Below are positions 11,947 through 22,011 of a stretch of DNA of 64,000 bases, piece after piece. Source of the stretch: Protoeuglena noctilucae. Taxonomy: Eukaryota > Chlorophyta > Pedinophyceae > Marsupiomonadales > Marsupiomonadaceae. The DNA lies in contig OY253674.1 in assembly GCA_958009085.1 (NCBI GenBank), forward strand, positions 186,001 to 250,000, in the 5' to 3' direction. Each line of letters opens with the position of its first letter. Position 1 is the first letter of the stretch. Under the pieces are notes generated by a model. The model did not search any database and was not told where the DNA came from. It saw nothing but the letters and a program-made list of their open reading frames with translations. The translations under genes were made by a program, and so were the position numbers.

Positions 11947-13143
11947 ATGGATCGCGCGCCTCTCTGGCTCCGTTCGCCTCGCGCCCTCGCCATCCAGCAG
12001 ACCCTCCAGCCTTGCGTGCATCTGCCACACCAGCCGCGGACAGCGTCGTCGTCGCCGCGCCCGATTCGGCCAATGTCTGCGCGGTGTGCCATGCTGGCGT
12101 CGCCCTCGGCGCCCGCGACGGTTGCGTGGCCCTGCAACCGCGGCAGATCTTCGTCGCTGCTGCTTTTCCGGACGAGGAGGTTTTCGAGGACCCTGGCGAC
12201 CGCCGCGGCCGAGACCGTCACAAAGAACCCCAGCCAGGACTCCGGCGGGCCCGATGGCGACCCGGGGCTCACGGGCGGGGGCCCCAAGCGTCGGGCGCGG
12301 CTATCTGCCTCGCGGGAGGCCACGATGCCGATTGTGGAGAGGGAGAAACCGCTGCAGGAGTACATGAGCCTACCTGCGTCTCAATACAGCGTCCTGGATG
12401 CGCGCAAGATCGAGAGGGTCGACGATACGACTTTCGTGGCGAGTGGCATTGGCTTCGCGGCTGCCGCGCGCTTGTAGCCCGCGGAGCGCGGTGCCGAGCT
12501 GCAGATGGCACGTGTACTCTATCGCGACTCCGTTGCTATTGGTTTGAGCTGCAAATCAATCCCCCCGCCGCAGTGTTACGTGGGCGAGCTGCGCTTCTTC
12601 AACTTCCGCGTCGAGCCCGTCCTGACCGTCTCCGTGGAAACGAAGGATCGAGGCTGCGTCATTCGGCTGCTCTCTTGCAAGCTCCAGGGTTCCAGGTGCG
12701 GGGGCGCGGCTGAGAGGCAGCCGGCTTGTTGCGAGCGCCACGTTCTGCAAAAGCGATGATGATGCAGCGCCCAGGGGCTGGTCCATTGCCTGCGATACCC
12801 GCCTATCCGACTGCTGTCGCGCAGGGTCGTCGAGTCGCAGAATGAGAAGTTCTCTGCGACGATGGAGAACGACGTCACGTGGCGAGCGCTGGATGCGCCT
12901 GAAAGCGGATCGGCGCCGTCGCCGGGGAAGGAGATCGTGAGCCGCACGACGGTCACGGTGGACCTGGTTGTGCCGGGGTGGTTCGCGGTGCCCGTGCCTG
13001 CGATCGAGCGGACGGGAAGCGCTGTGATGCAGTCGGTCGTGAACCGCATGGTCCCGCGGTTCCTAGCTCAGCTGGAGCGCGACTACGCTTTGTGGGCATC
13101 AGGAGACACCAGCCGGCGTCCCCTCAGCGACGGAGGGCTTTAA
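11947..13143 (+). CDS. DUF1997 family protein, probably plastid-targeted
   Basis: Conserved protein of unknown function found in cyanobacteria, algae and plants. Exons: 11947-12435, 12574-12695, 12825-13143, giving 309 aa (a later in-frame ATG at 12073 is an alternative). The first exon encodes a Ser/Arg/Ala-rich leader with RTRRFSRTLATAAAE, consistent with a chloroplast transit peptide. The core follows the family closely: KPLQEYMSLPASQYSVLD, GELRFFNFRVEPVLTV, GCVIRLLSCKLQGS, VVESQNEKFSATMEN and AIERTGSAVMQSVVNRMVPRF. The first donor (GTGGCG at 12436) is weak but is the one that keeps phase and family spacing. The molecular role is unknown. Confidence 0.85.
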
Positions 13144-13308
13144 GGCAATTTCTGGCTGGCAGCGAGCGCTGGCGGCAGGAGGTCATCCCCATGGCCACAT
13201 CGGCTTACGCGCTTAAAGAAACCGGCGTTTCGCGCACTTACTTGCTCTTCGCTTGCAGTAGCTGCGCCTGCATCGCTGCCAAAGCGCTTCTGCGCCCCTG
13301 GTGCGCGT

Positions 13309-13782
13309 ATGCTCGTGAAGCCACGCACGTGGGGCGCCATCTGCGGCATCGGCTCCGCTGCTGGCTTCGCTGGCGCGACATTCTTGCTCTTCGTCACGGT
13401 GACTTTTGATCAACGAGCAGCTGCTGGCGCTTGCGGCGGTCAGCATCGCTCCCGGACCTCCGTCAAGTGCCCCCTCCCCTGCAGCCGTTTGCGGAGGACT
13501 CCCCGCCCTGGGCGCTGCTCCTTCCAGCCAGACTAGTAGTGTTGACTGTCCCAGGTACATCGCCGTCCTCCGGCCGTCCCTTCCGCGCGTCTCCGCAAAC
13601 TGTGGGGACGTTCCAATTCCGCACCTCCCTCGCGCGACGCAGTGCTCGCGGGGACGCTCCTCTTCTCCGCCGTCCTCTTCTACGCCGGCCTAGTCCTCCT
13701 GTGCGCCGCGTTGGGACGGCCCCTGCGGAGTTTCACGGCCCCGGCCGTGGAAGCGGTACGCCAGCGTGTCGGTCACGACTAG
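13309..13782 (+). CDS. DPM2: dolichol-phosphate-mannose synthase subunit 2 (DPM2)
   Basis: A small ER membrane protein that stabilises or regulates dolichol-phosphate-mannose synthase, which supplies mannose for N-glycans and GPI anchors. Exons: 13309-13398, 13485-13554, 13643-13782, giving 99 aa against about 80-84 in plants and animals. The layout matches DPM2: a first hydrophobic helix ending TFLLFVT, then PFAED (equivalent to the family LPFVDS loop), then a second helix around VLAGTLLFSAVLFYAGLVLL, and a basic C-terminus that is longer than usual. Splice phases agree at both introns. The stop codon lies only 19 bp before the ATG of the RBR ligase. It is a short protein, so the call rests on topology and the TF...PF loop alignment. 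Confidence 0.72.
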
Positions 13783-13801
13783 CGCGTCCCAGGAGATCGC
13801 G

Positions 13802-16800
13802 ATGGCCTCCTCGAGCGCGAATCCCGAAGCGTCGGTGCCGGACCTTGCCGACTGGGGCCAGCAGTGCGACGAGGTGCTGGCCCTTGCCGCCATCTACGGG
13901 GACGCCTTCCGCATCGTCAATGGCACGGGCCTGCCCCCGCATCCGACGCCGGACGACCTCGATCGGTGAGCCCGTTCGCAACTGCATAGATCATGTCACT
14001 CGTCCATTTGCATCTCATCCATTTGCATCTCCTCCACTCGCTTCTATCTCCATGGCTCCTCACTGCGCCACCTCACCTACAGCAGCGCGACATCATACAT
14101 CGTCTTTTGCGCAGGGATGTGCCCGTCCCGGACCTGGAGGTGGCGATCGAGGTGCCCGTGGAGCTCCCCGGCCCCCGCGTGCGCCTGCAGCTCTTAGCCG
14201 CTGCGTCCGAGGGAGAGGTGGGCCCCAGCACAGCACGACCAGTGATTGGCAGAGTGCCATCGGCGGCCACGCCCCTGAGCCCCTCTTCGTCCGCCCCGCT
14301 AGTGCCGCTGCGGTTCTTGCCGCCCATCGAGGCTCGGGCGACGCTGGGTGCGGGGTACCCATCCACCCGCGCCCCGACAGCTCATGTGGCGGTGGAGTGG
14401 GGCAGCGAGGGCGCGGGCGAGCGGATGGAGGCTGCGCTGCGGGACGCGTGGGAGCGCGTGCGGGGCATGCCCGCGCTGCACGCGTGGGCGGAGTGGCTGA
14501 GGGAGAGCGCGCTCGAGGCGGCGGGGGTGGTGGACCTGGGCCCAGCCCCGCTGCTGCAGGTGAGGGGCGCGGGGGTGGTGTGGCAGGAATAGCAAGCTGC
14601 GGTTGCGATCGTGACAGTTTGCAACTGCGGTGGATGGTGATTGCTGATTTGTGAATGGTGATTGGATGGGCTGGGAGGGCTGTAAGCCGGTGGCAGGTGG
14701 AGTGCTTACTACTATGGATGGCACGCGTCACTGTATGGATTGCAAGCGTCGTTCCAGCCACTCCACAGGTGGTGCTGGGGGACGGGGAGGACGCGGACGA
14801 CGCGCTGCGCTATTTGATCGAATTCAGCGCGCGCAAGGAGCGACAGGCCTTCGAGGATCGCACCCACGAGTGCCAGCTTTGCGGGGAGGACAAGCCCGGC
14901 GCGCACTTCCTGCAGCTGCCCGAGTGCCGCCACGCCTACTGCCGGGCGTGCCTCACGTCGCTGTGCTCGGTACACGTCAAGTGAGGGCGCGATTCTGACG
15001 TGACACTTTGCGATTATGAGAAGCTAAGATTTGGGCAGTCTGCATAGAGCCTCACCTTCTAAGCCAACGGGGGAGGTGAGTGTTCATCCTACCCAGGTTA
15101 AGGTGCAGAGTGGCCCGCATCACGCATCCACACTTGTGCTAGACTTGTGACATGCATCCATGCCTCCAGGGAGGGCTCCCTGGCGATGCTGCGGTGCCCC
15201 GACCCCGAGTGCAAGCGCCCCCTGCCCCACTACGTGCTGAGGGACCTGCTGACCGACGAGGAATACCAGCGGTGGGACGAGCTGTCCCTGGCGAGTCGCG
15301 ATGCGCACATCACGATAAGCGCGTGGCACGTCTGCTGACTGACTATCCTTTTAGCAAGCGTGTTTGCACATTGTGCATGACACCTCGCACTTTTGCGCAT
15401 GGTACTACGCACCTCACACGCAGAATAGGCCCATTCCACCTGACATTCTGCATGCACTCCCACCCTGCAGCGCCATGCATGCACCTCCCCCCCAGCCCAG
15501 TCCCTTACCCCACCTCTCCCTCCGCCCCCCCAGTCGCGATCTCTGAGCGTAATGGGCCTTCAGTACTGCCCCAGGTGCAACACAGCTGCAGAACAAGAGC
15601 CGGGCCGCGAGAAGGGCGTGCCTCTGGCTCAATGTCCCAAATGCATGCTGGTCTTCTGTTGCCGGTGCCGATTGCCAGATCACGTGGGGGAGTCTTGTCC
15701 AGAGGCTATGTACAGAGCCGGGGCAGACGCGGAGGCACTCGAAGCGAGCATGCAGGGAGAGCTGGCCAAGTTGAAGCTGACGGCGGAGCAGGTGAGAGGG
15801 GTTACATGATCCCCCGGGCGGAGTTGCATCACCGATCCCTATCTCACGGACCCTAGAAAGGCCAGCTTGTGATGCAGCGCCGAACAATAGATGTTCTCAT
15901 GTTGAAAGTTCTACCCTCTGGTGCGTATGGGGCGTAACCCGCATAACCCGCATCACCCGTATCACCCGCATCGCCGCAGGAGCGGGAGCGCAGGCGTCTG
16001 GCGTCGGAGCGCCGTGCCGAGGCTGGTTTCCGCAAATACCTGAAAGAGACCGAGGTGCGCCACTTGCGGTGCCCGGTGTGCACGGCGGTTGTGTTCAAGT
16101 CGAGCGGATGCAACAAGATGATGTGCACCGCGTGGTGAGACCTGCTGACATGAGTGAGTGTGTCGAGCATGGCAGTATCGACTGAATGGCTCATCGTCAT
16201 TGCCTGGTAAGACCTTGCATCAAGCGCGTGTGATGTGGGGCGTGGCAGTGTCGGCGGCTTTGCCTGGCGAGACCTGTTAAGTGTTTCCAGGTCAGCCCAT
16301 GTCATAGCAGTGTCATCATTCAATGTTTCACTCAGTCTGCCTGACTCGTCCCCCTCCCCCCGCAGTTCCACTCCCTTCTGCTTCAATCACTGCCACATCA
16401 TTTACTCAGTCTACCTCACCCTCCCCATCCCTCGCAGTTCCACCCCCTTCTGCTTCCTTTGCGGCACTTGCATCTTACACAACCATATCACTCCTCCCCC
16501 CCGCAGTTCCACCCCCTTCTGCTTCCTCTGCGGCTCCCAGATCTCCGGGTACGACCACTTCAACGCCGAAGCACGAACCGGGTCCGCCCAATGCGCGGGC
16601 CGTCTCTTTGATCAAGAGGAAGTCAACGCATGGATGGCCGCACAGCAGTGGGTCCAGAACAACGCGCAGCGCAGGGCCCCTGCTGTGGTACGCGTGCCCG
16701 ACCGTGCCTACAGCAACTGTGTGAGGTGCGGGCAGCTGACGGAAAAGGTGGCGAACAACAACCACATGCGGTGTGCGGCGTGCAACAGTCAGTGGTGCTA

Positions 16801-16882
16801 TGTATGTCGGGCGGAGCTGAGGAGGAGGGGCACGCTGCACTTTGGGGAGCCGCCCAAGTGCCGACAGCACACGCCTGGGTGA
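13802..16882 (+). CDS. RNF14-like RBR E3 ubiquitin ligase (RWD-RING1-IBR-RING2)
   Basis: Predicted RING-between-RING ubiquitin ligase. Exons: 13802-13965, 14115-14559, 14769-14980, 15170-15290, 15534-15791, 15980-16134, 16507-16882, giving 576 aa. The N-terminal RWD domain starts at QQCDEVLALAAIYGD. RING1 has CQLCGED...CRHAYCRAC...CPDPEC. The IBR has YCPRC...CPKCMLVFCCRC. RING2 has CPVCTAVVFKSSGCNKMMC with the presumed catalytic Cys in SSGC, then CFLCGS and YDHFN as in RNF14. A further Cys-rich module (NCVRCGQ...NNNHMRC..CNSQWCYVC) ends in KCRQHTPG, as I recall for plant RNF14 relatives. Intron 4 is GC-AG (GCGAGT at 15291). The acceptor of the last exon exists in three copies. Confidence 0.9.
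16361..16530 (+). repeat. three tandem copies of the last RBR exon's acceptor edge
   Basis: CAG followed by TTCCAC(C/T)CCCTTCTGCTTC occurs with exons that would begin at 16366, 16438 and 16507. The spacings are 72 and 69 bp, both multiples of three, and the frame stays open through all three. Only the third copy continues into the conserved GSQISGYDHFN sequence. The other two would add 47 or 23 residues if used. Confidence 0.9.
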
Positions 16883-17211
16883 TGAGGGTTGTGTGTGGAT
16901 AGATAGCCACCTGGTTAGTATGGGTAGCTGGGGGGGTGTTGCGAGTGCCGTTGGCACACGCCGGAGTGACGTGGGTATCGGTGGGCTTGGGTTGAATCGC
17001 CAGGGATACTGGGCAAGTAGAGCAGATGGTGGGGTGTCAGGAGTGTCGTAGCAGACGCCTAGGTGACAAGTGCCGCTTTCATCAGTTCATAGTACCTCTC
17101 GTGTCGCCTATGGGTTTAATCCCGACCGTCAAGCACTAGCAAGCAAAGTGTCACACAAGTGATGTTGTCACATTCGACACACACACAGCTATGTCCGCAC
17201 ACGCCCCTCAG

Positions 17212-19080
17212 TCACTCCTCCTTTCCCCTCGGCAACCCCCCAGCCCCCCTAGCCCCGCCCTTCGCATCAATCTTGCCGCTCTCAGCGACCACCTTCGCCA
17301 CCGCCTTCTCATAGACCACCGCGAGCCGATAGACGTAATATGTCGATCCGTTCCACACACTCACGGATATCATGGTCAGGAGGAAGGCGGTGTGGAGCCA
17401 AAAACTGCGCCAGACCAGCAGCGGCCAGGCAAAGAGGGCCAGGCCGATGAGGGCGTGAAAGAGCATGAAGACGAACGCCTGGCCGGAGAGGGACTTGACG
17501 CCGAAGTTGCGCTCGATGCGCTGTGTATGGGGGAATGGAGGGGCAATGTCCAATCTACACCGAAGTTGATCGCATTGCGCTGCGGGGTGGTGGGGTGGCG
17601 GGCGATGTTCTGCGTCGCCCCTCACCCTGTGCATCTGCTGAGATTGCACCTGCTGCCCACCACCATCGCCCCTCACCTTGTGCATCTGCTGCTTGGCGCA
17701 GAAGTCCCCAAACACCGTGCGCCACCCCTTGGCCGGCATGTGGATGCCCCAGGTGCAGAGCCACACCACGTAAGGCACCCACCACGCGACGTACACAGCG
17801 AGGGTGGGCAGGTAGGCGTTGGCGAGACCCAGGGGCTCGGAGTGGGGCGTGGGAAGCGCGAACAGCCCCGGCCATGCCGCGGCGTATCGGTCCGGGAACC
17901 AACGTATGGTCCAGCTCATGAGGGCCGCGCTGGAGTGGATGAAGAGCGCGCCCTGCATGCGGTGCGATGCGACGGTGTTGAGTGGATGGGTGGATGAAGA
18001 GCGCGCCCTGCCGTGCAGTGCGATGCGGGAACGAAGTGATAGACTTGGTGAAAGATGAGAGATGCTGGCAGCGGTGGTAGGCACCGTCATTGCCCAGACA
18101 CCTGTATAATCGGTAAGCGTTTCTCACCAGATGGTCGATGGAGTGGAAGATGAGGGCGTTGGAGGTGAGGGCGATGGACCAGGCAAGGGGCCCATTGGCA
18201 ATGACGAACATCACCCGCAGCAGCGCGGGGCTGTGGGTCACAGCACGAACGGCGCTCCATGACGTGGCCGATCCCACCAGTGCGGCGAGGCCGAAGGCGA
18301 TGTAGAGCTTGTTCATCACCCAGCAATACTCGAGCCAGTACAAGAGGTGCTTGGATCGATACTTGCGAACCGCGAGGATGCCGGTGAGCACGGCTGTCTT
18401 GACGACCTGCGTGGAAGACGCAAGGGGCACTCGTGATGTGGTATATTACCATTATTATGTGATGTAATATAGGTGATGTCATGATGAGCGGTGAGCGAGG
18501 CTGTCGTGTGTGACACAGAATGAAGTGGAGTGGGTGACACGACGCTCGGTCTTAATGGGCCTCAGCAGCGGCACGGGACAGGACAGTCCTATCTCCCTGG
18601 CTGCGCTGCACGCGGTCATTGCACCGTGTCACCCAAGGGTCACCTGCCACACCCAGAAGTACTTGGGACAAGCGCCCAACAGGAACGCAGTGAGCGCCAC
18701 ATTCATCGTACCTAAGAAGAACGCCACGTTCCTGAGTGCAAGGACGTCACGATAAGGCTCGCGGGTGCAGCAGAGGCGCAGCAGAGGCGCGACGTCGACG
18801 TTTTCGGCTGGTGGTGTCACCCGAGCCCCTCGGCAAGCAGCCGCTCCTTCTGTAATCGGATCACTTTAAGCGCCTTCGCCACTCCGTCCGCCTCCTGCAG
18901 AAGGAGACGGCTTGGGCGCTCAGCGCGATAATAGGCGAAACTCTCAGAAAACGCATTGGAAACGCAGCCGCTCACCGAGGAGGAAAACGTCGTCCCTGTG
19001 CCGCGATGGGCTCCATCAGGACCCCCTTTTGGCGACAGGAGGTACCCGCTGATTCCCGTGTCCGCGTCTTCGCTTTCCAT
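17212..19080 (-). CDS. GPC1: glycerophosphocholine acyltransferase (GPC1/GPCAT, DUF2838)
   Basis: A multi-pass membrane enzyme that acylates glycerophosphocholine to lysophosphatidylcholine. Exons on the minus strand: 19080-18976, 18894-18821, 18731-18644, 18406-18128, 17952-17677, 17520-17212, giving 376 aa. A charged N-terminal helix (ALKVIRLQKERLLAEGLG) leads into helices NVAFFLGTMNVALTAFLLGA, then HLLYWLEYCWVMNKLY, IANGPLAWSIALTSNALIFHS, WTIRWFPDRY, and SVSVWNGSTYYV near the end, all landmark positions of the family. Introns 4 and 5 contain diverged copies of the exon 5 start (17985-18014) and end (17615-17645). Intron 1 (81 bp) is a multiple of three and stop-free. Plant homologues have the same order and length. 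Confidence 0.88.
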
Positions 19081-19376
19081 CGCGCACGAGGCCGCTCGAG
19101 GCCGGCGAGACTGTTAGAAGGGGATTGCCTGCGCAGCAGCGCTGGATTCAAGGCAAGGCCTGGCAGGGGAGTTCGTTGGTCGATATTGCGCGTGTCACGA
19201 GTCTCGATGGGCAAGTGTTTGCTGTGAAAGCCGCGAGACTGGCTGTTGCAAGTCGTATCAGAAACACCAGCTGCGTCTGGGCCAGATACGCGAGACAGCT
19301 GGCGTCGGGATCATCGGCCGCTCCCACGCCGCTACTTCGAGGGTGACGCGTGTTCCGGGGCTGCATAACGTCTGGA
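19081..19376. promoter_or_regulatory. divergent promoter region
   Basis: About 300 bp separate the GPC acyltransferase ATG (minus) and the GGCT-like ATG (plus). No motif is recognised. The regulatory role is inferred from the head-to-head arrangement only. Confidence 0.35.
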
Positions 19377-20360
19377 ATGGCGGGCATCGCAGAGGGGCAG
19401 GAGGTGCAGCCGCAGGACCTGCCCCGCCTGCGCTCTGCCGAGGGGCTCGTGACGCTGGTGGGCTTCGGTTCGCTCCTTAGCGAGCGCAGCGCGCGGACGA
19501 CGTTCCCGGACTTATCGAACTTAAGGCTAGGGCGCCTCGTGGGCTGGCGGCGCGTGTTTGCGCACGTGGCGCCCATCTTCTTCGAGCGCGGCATCGCGAA
19601 CGTGGAGACCCGCGAGATGTCCAGCCTCAGCGTGGAGCCTTGCCCGGGCGCGCGATGCGTCGTGTCCCTGTTCGAGGCGCCCATGTCCGACGAGCAGCTG
19701 GCCGCCTACGTTGAGAGGGAGCACGAATTCCGATTCGTGGCCGTGCGACCCACCGGCCTGGATGGCAGCCAAGTGAGACTTTGCAACGACTCTCAGCCCG
19801 CTGCATATAGCACCCCGCTAGCCACAAGTTGTAATGACACTGGCTTCTGCACCCCAACAACTCCTAACTCGTTGCGCATGGCACCCCGCTAGCTGCTGGT
19901 CGTAATGCTCCTGGCTCGTCCAATCGCAGGGCGAGGGCCTCGCCGTCGTCTGCGCCCGATACTCCGATGAGGAGTACCGCGCCAAGCGGTGCCCGCCGGA
20001 GGAATTTGAGCGGCGCTACGGCCGCTTCGGCATCGACCGCGTGTGGAGGGACGACGTGCTGCCCTGCCAGGTGATCTGGGGTGATGGGGCAACCCGTCTG
20101 CTGCTCCACGCCGGCGCTGTGCTTGCCGGATGGTCAAACGGCCGTCCTCGACCCCATGCCGTGTCGCCCGCCAAGCGCAGGTCTATTGCAGGCACTGCGT
20201 CCTGGCGGCCCAGCGCATGGGCGGCGAGGCCTTGGAGAGCTTCCTGGACGACACCTATCTGGCAGACCGCAAGACCACCTTGCGTGAGTATCTGGCAAGC
20301 CACCCCCACGTCATGGCGTCCGAGCCGCCGCCCTCCCTCGCGGAGCGCTACTCGGGATGA
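19377..20360 (+). CDS. gamma-glutamylcyclotransferase / AIG2-like fold protein
   Basis: Exons: 19377-19772, 19930-20070, 20181-20360, giving 238 aa, all GT-AG. The N-terminus has the glycine loop LVTLVGFGSLLSERSA, the equivalent of the YGSL substrate-binding loop of GGCT-like folds. It is followed by GWRRVFAHVAPIFFERGIAN and LAAYVEREHEFRFVAV, where the acidic residues EREHEFRF lie at the expected catalytic position. The C-terminal exons (CARYSDEEY, YGRFGIDRVWRDDVLPC, RHCVLAAQRMG, SFLDDTYLADRKTTLREYL) are, as I recall, strongly conserved in an uncharacterised plant/algal subgroup. The substrate is unknown. It is divergent from the acyltransferase and convergent with SPT4. Confidence 0.7.
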
Positions 20361-20424
20361 GCTGATTCGTAACATCCATTGAACGGACAGCGGACAAGAA
20401 CACGAGGGGAAAGCTATTGCATAT

Positions 20425-20974
20425 TTAGCCTTCCAGCTCTTCCTCCAAATCCCCCTCCCCTTCTTCAGGGACCTCGACTTCGTATCCCTCGTCCATGTCC
20501 TCCTCCTCCCCCGCAAATTCCTGTTCATTTGCGACCGCCAATGCGTATACTCCCGGCAGCATCCTCCCCACGTGCAGCCACTGCGGGTGCGGGGGCTCGT
20601 TCGCTCGCGCCAGCCCGCACGTCGCGGTCGGTAGCCCACAGCGACCGCCCGCGCGACTCGCCTTGGCTGCCCAGCTCTTTTTGGGATCGATGACGGCAAC
20701 CATCCCCGAAAACTGGGCCGTCACGTGGTCCGGGCTCTCATTCCCCTCCCACGCGCAGTTGTCGCACCCCTCGTCCTCAAACTGCGCGGAGGAAGCCGGC
20801 TGAGTCACCGCCAGCCGCGGATTGCGATCTCAGAGATACCAACCTGTCGCAGGAATGCAGACGGCCCCCAGCGCGCACCTGCTGCGCCGTCTTGACGAGC
20901 TTGCACTGCTTGCAGCAGCGCAGGTCCTTGTGTGCGTCGTCAGGAAGCGTGGCGTGCGCTTCAATAGCCGACAT
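20425..20974 (-). CDS. SPT4: transcription elongation factor SPT4
   Basis: Small zinc-finger partner of SPT5 in the DSIF complex, which binds RNA polymerase II in the nucleus. Exons on the minus strand: 20974-20879, 20781-20662, 20580-20425, giving 123 aa. The zinc ligands are the pairs CKQC (in LRCCKQCKLVKT) and CDNC (in FEDEGCDNC). The SPT5-binding core reads FSGMVAVIDPKKSWAAK then WLHVGRMLPGVYALAV. That core is split by an intron starting with GC (GCGAGT at 20661-20656); only a GC-AG junction restores the invariant W-K-W spacing. An acidic Glu-rich tail follows. It is convergent with the GGCT-like gene, with 64 bp between stops. Confidence 0.93.
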
Positions 20975-21392
20975 TGAACGTCTTCCGCGCCCCAGTCAGC
21001 ATCCAGCGGCAAATGCGAGCCCCAAATGGGCGCTGATCCTGCCCGTGGCGCAGACGAGTCGGCAAGTCGCGTCGCGAGGCTCGGGAGACTGAGTGTGCGC
21101 AACTAGGTGTGGCGGAGGGCGACATCTGCCCAAGCATCAACCGTGCAGGCGACTTCAACGGCGCCATCACTCCGCGCCAGTGACTGGCACGCCACGAAGG
21201 CCACTGAAGCCAGCATCCTTTGGTCCCAAGACACAACACATCCAAAAAGTCCACATAGCGCGCTGCAGGAGCTAGGATTTGCGCTAGTTCGAAGCCTGGG
21301 CTGCCTCAATCCAAGCGCGAGTCCCTTGGCCACAATTCAATCCCTTTTTGCATCCACCACCTCCCTGGACCTGTAGAATCGATAAATCAAAC

Positions 21393-22011
21393 ATGTCCCG
21401 GGTCGCGGAGACGACTGGCCGCACCTCGGCGTCAGTCCCGCTCGCACCCAGTGCTGGCCTCCCTGCAGCCAAAGCCGAACCAGCGCCGCCCGCCGGCTCC
21501 CTGTGCGCAACGGGCACCTCCAAGCAAGCAAAGCGCAGGGCAGGGCGTGCCAAGGGCGCCCCGACCGCCAGCGAGGTGGGCATGCATGCCGCAGGGCATT
21601 CCGCGCACTGTCGCCCCCGAAACAGAGCAACCGTGCGAGCCTGGGCGCACAGGAAGAAGCGGCGGACAACAAGGTGAAGGATGCCGTCCGCGTCGTCTCG
21701 GAGTCCCTCGCCCGGATGATCATCCGGAGCCGCTCGGACGAAGTGCTGCAGCGCACCTTCGCCCTCTGCAGGTCGGGCCGCCGACACGCCCATAATGCCA
21801 CCGTCCTGGCGCAGCCTCTCCGCGAGCGCACGCAGCGACTGCGCTACCCATCGCCCGTCCGCGCAGGAGCCAGGGTGGCTCGGACGTGCTCATGTGCCTC
21901 CTCAGCCCGCGCGCGGGCCACTCGGCCAAAGTCGAGGCCCTGGCCAGCCAATTCCAGCGTCTCTTGCTCCCGAAGACGGACCCAAAGCGGGGCGCCGGGC
22001 TCAGTGCCTGA
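21393..22011 (+). CDS. unrecognised small basic protein
   Basis: Exons: 21393-21575, 21653-21771, 21867-22011, giving 148 aa, with GT-AG junctions and matching phases. Residues 1-61 look disordered (Ala/Pro/Ser/Lys-rich). The rest reads as folded, with a helical-looking DNKVKDAVRVVSESLARMII, then SDEVLQRTFALC, SDVLMCLLSP and VEALASQFQRLLLP. I recognise no family. Support comes from three open exons in phase, a plausible hydrophobic pattern and the absence of a better frame. The stop lies inside the last codons of PPME1 on the other strand, so the two coding regions overlap by 11 bp. Confidence 0.5.
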
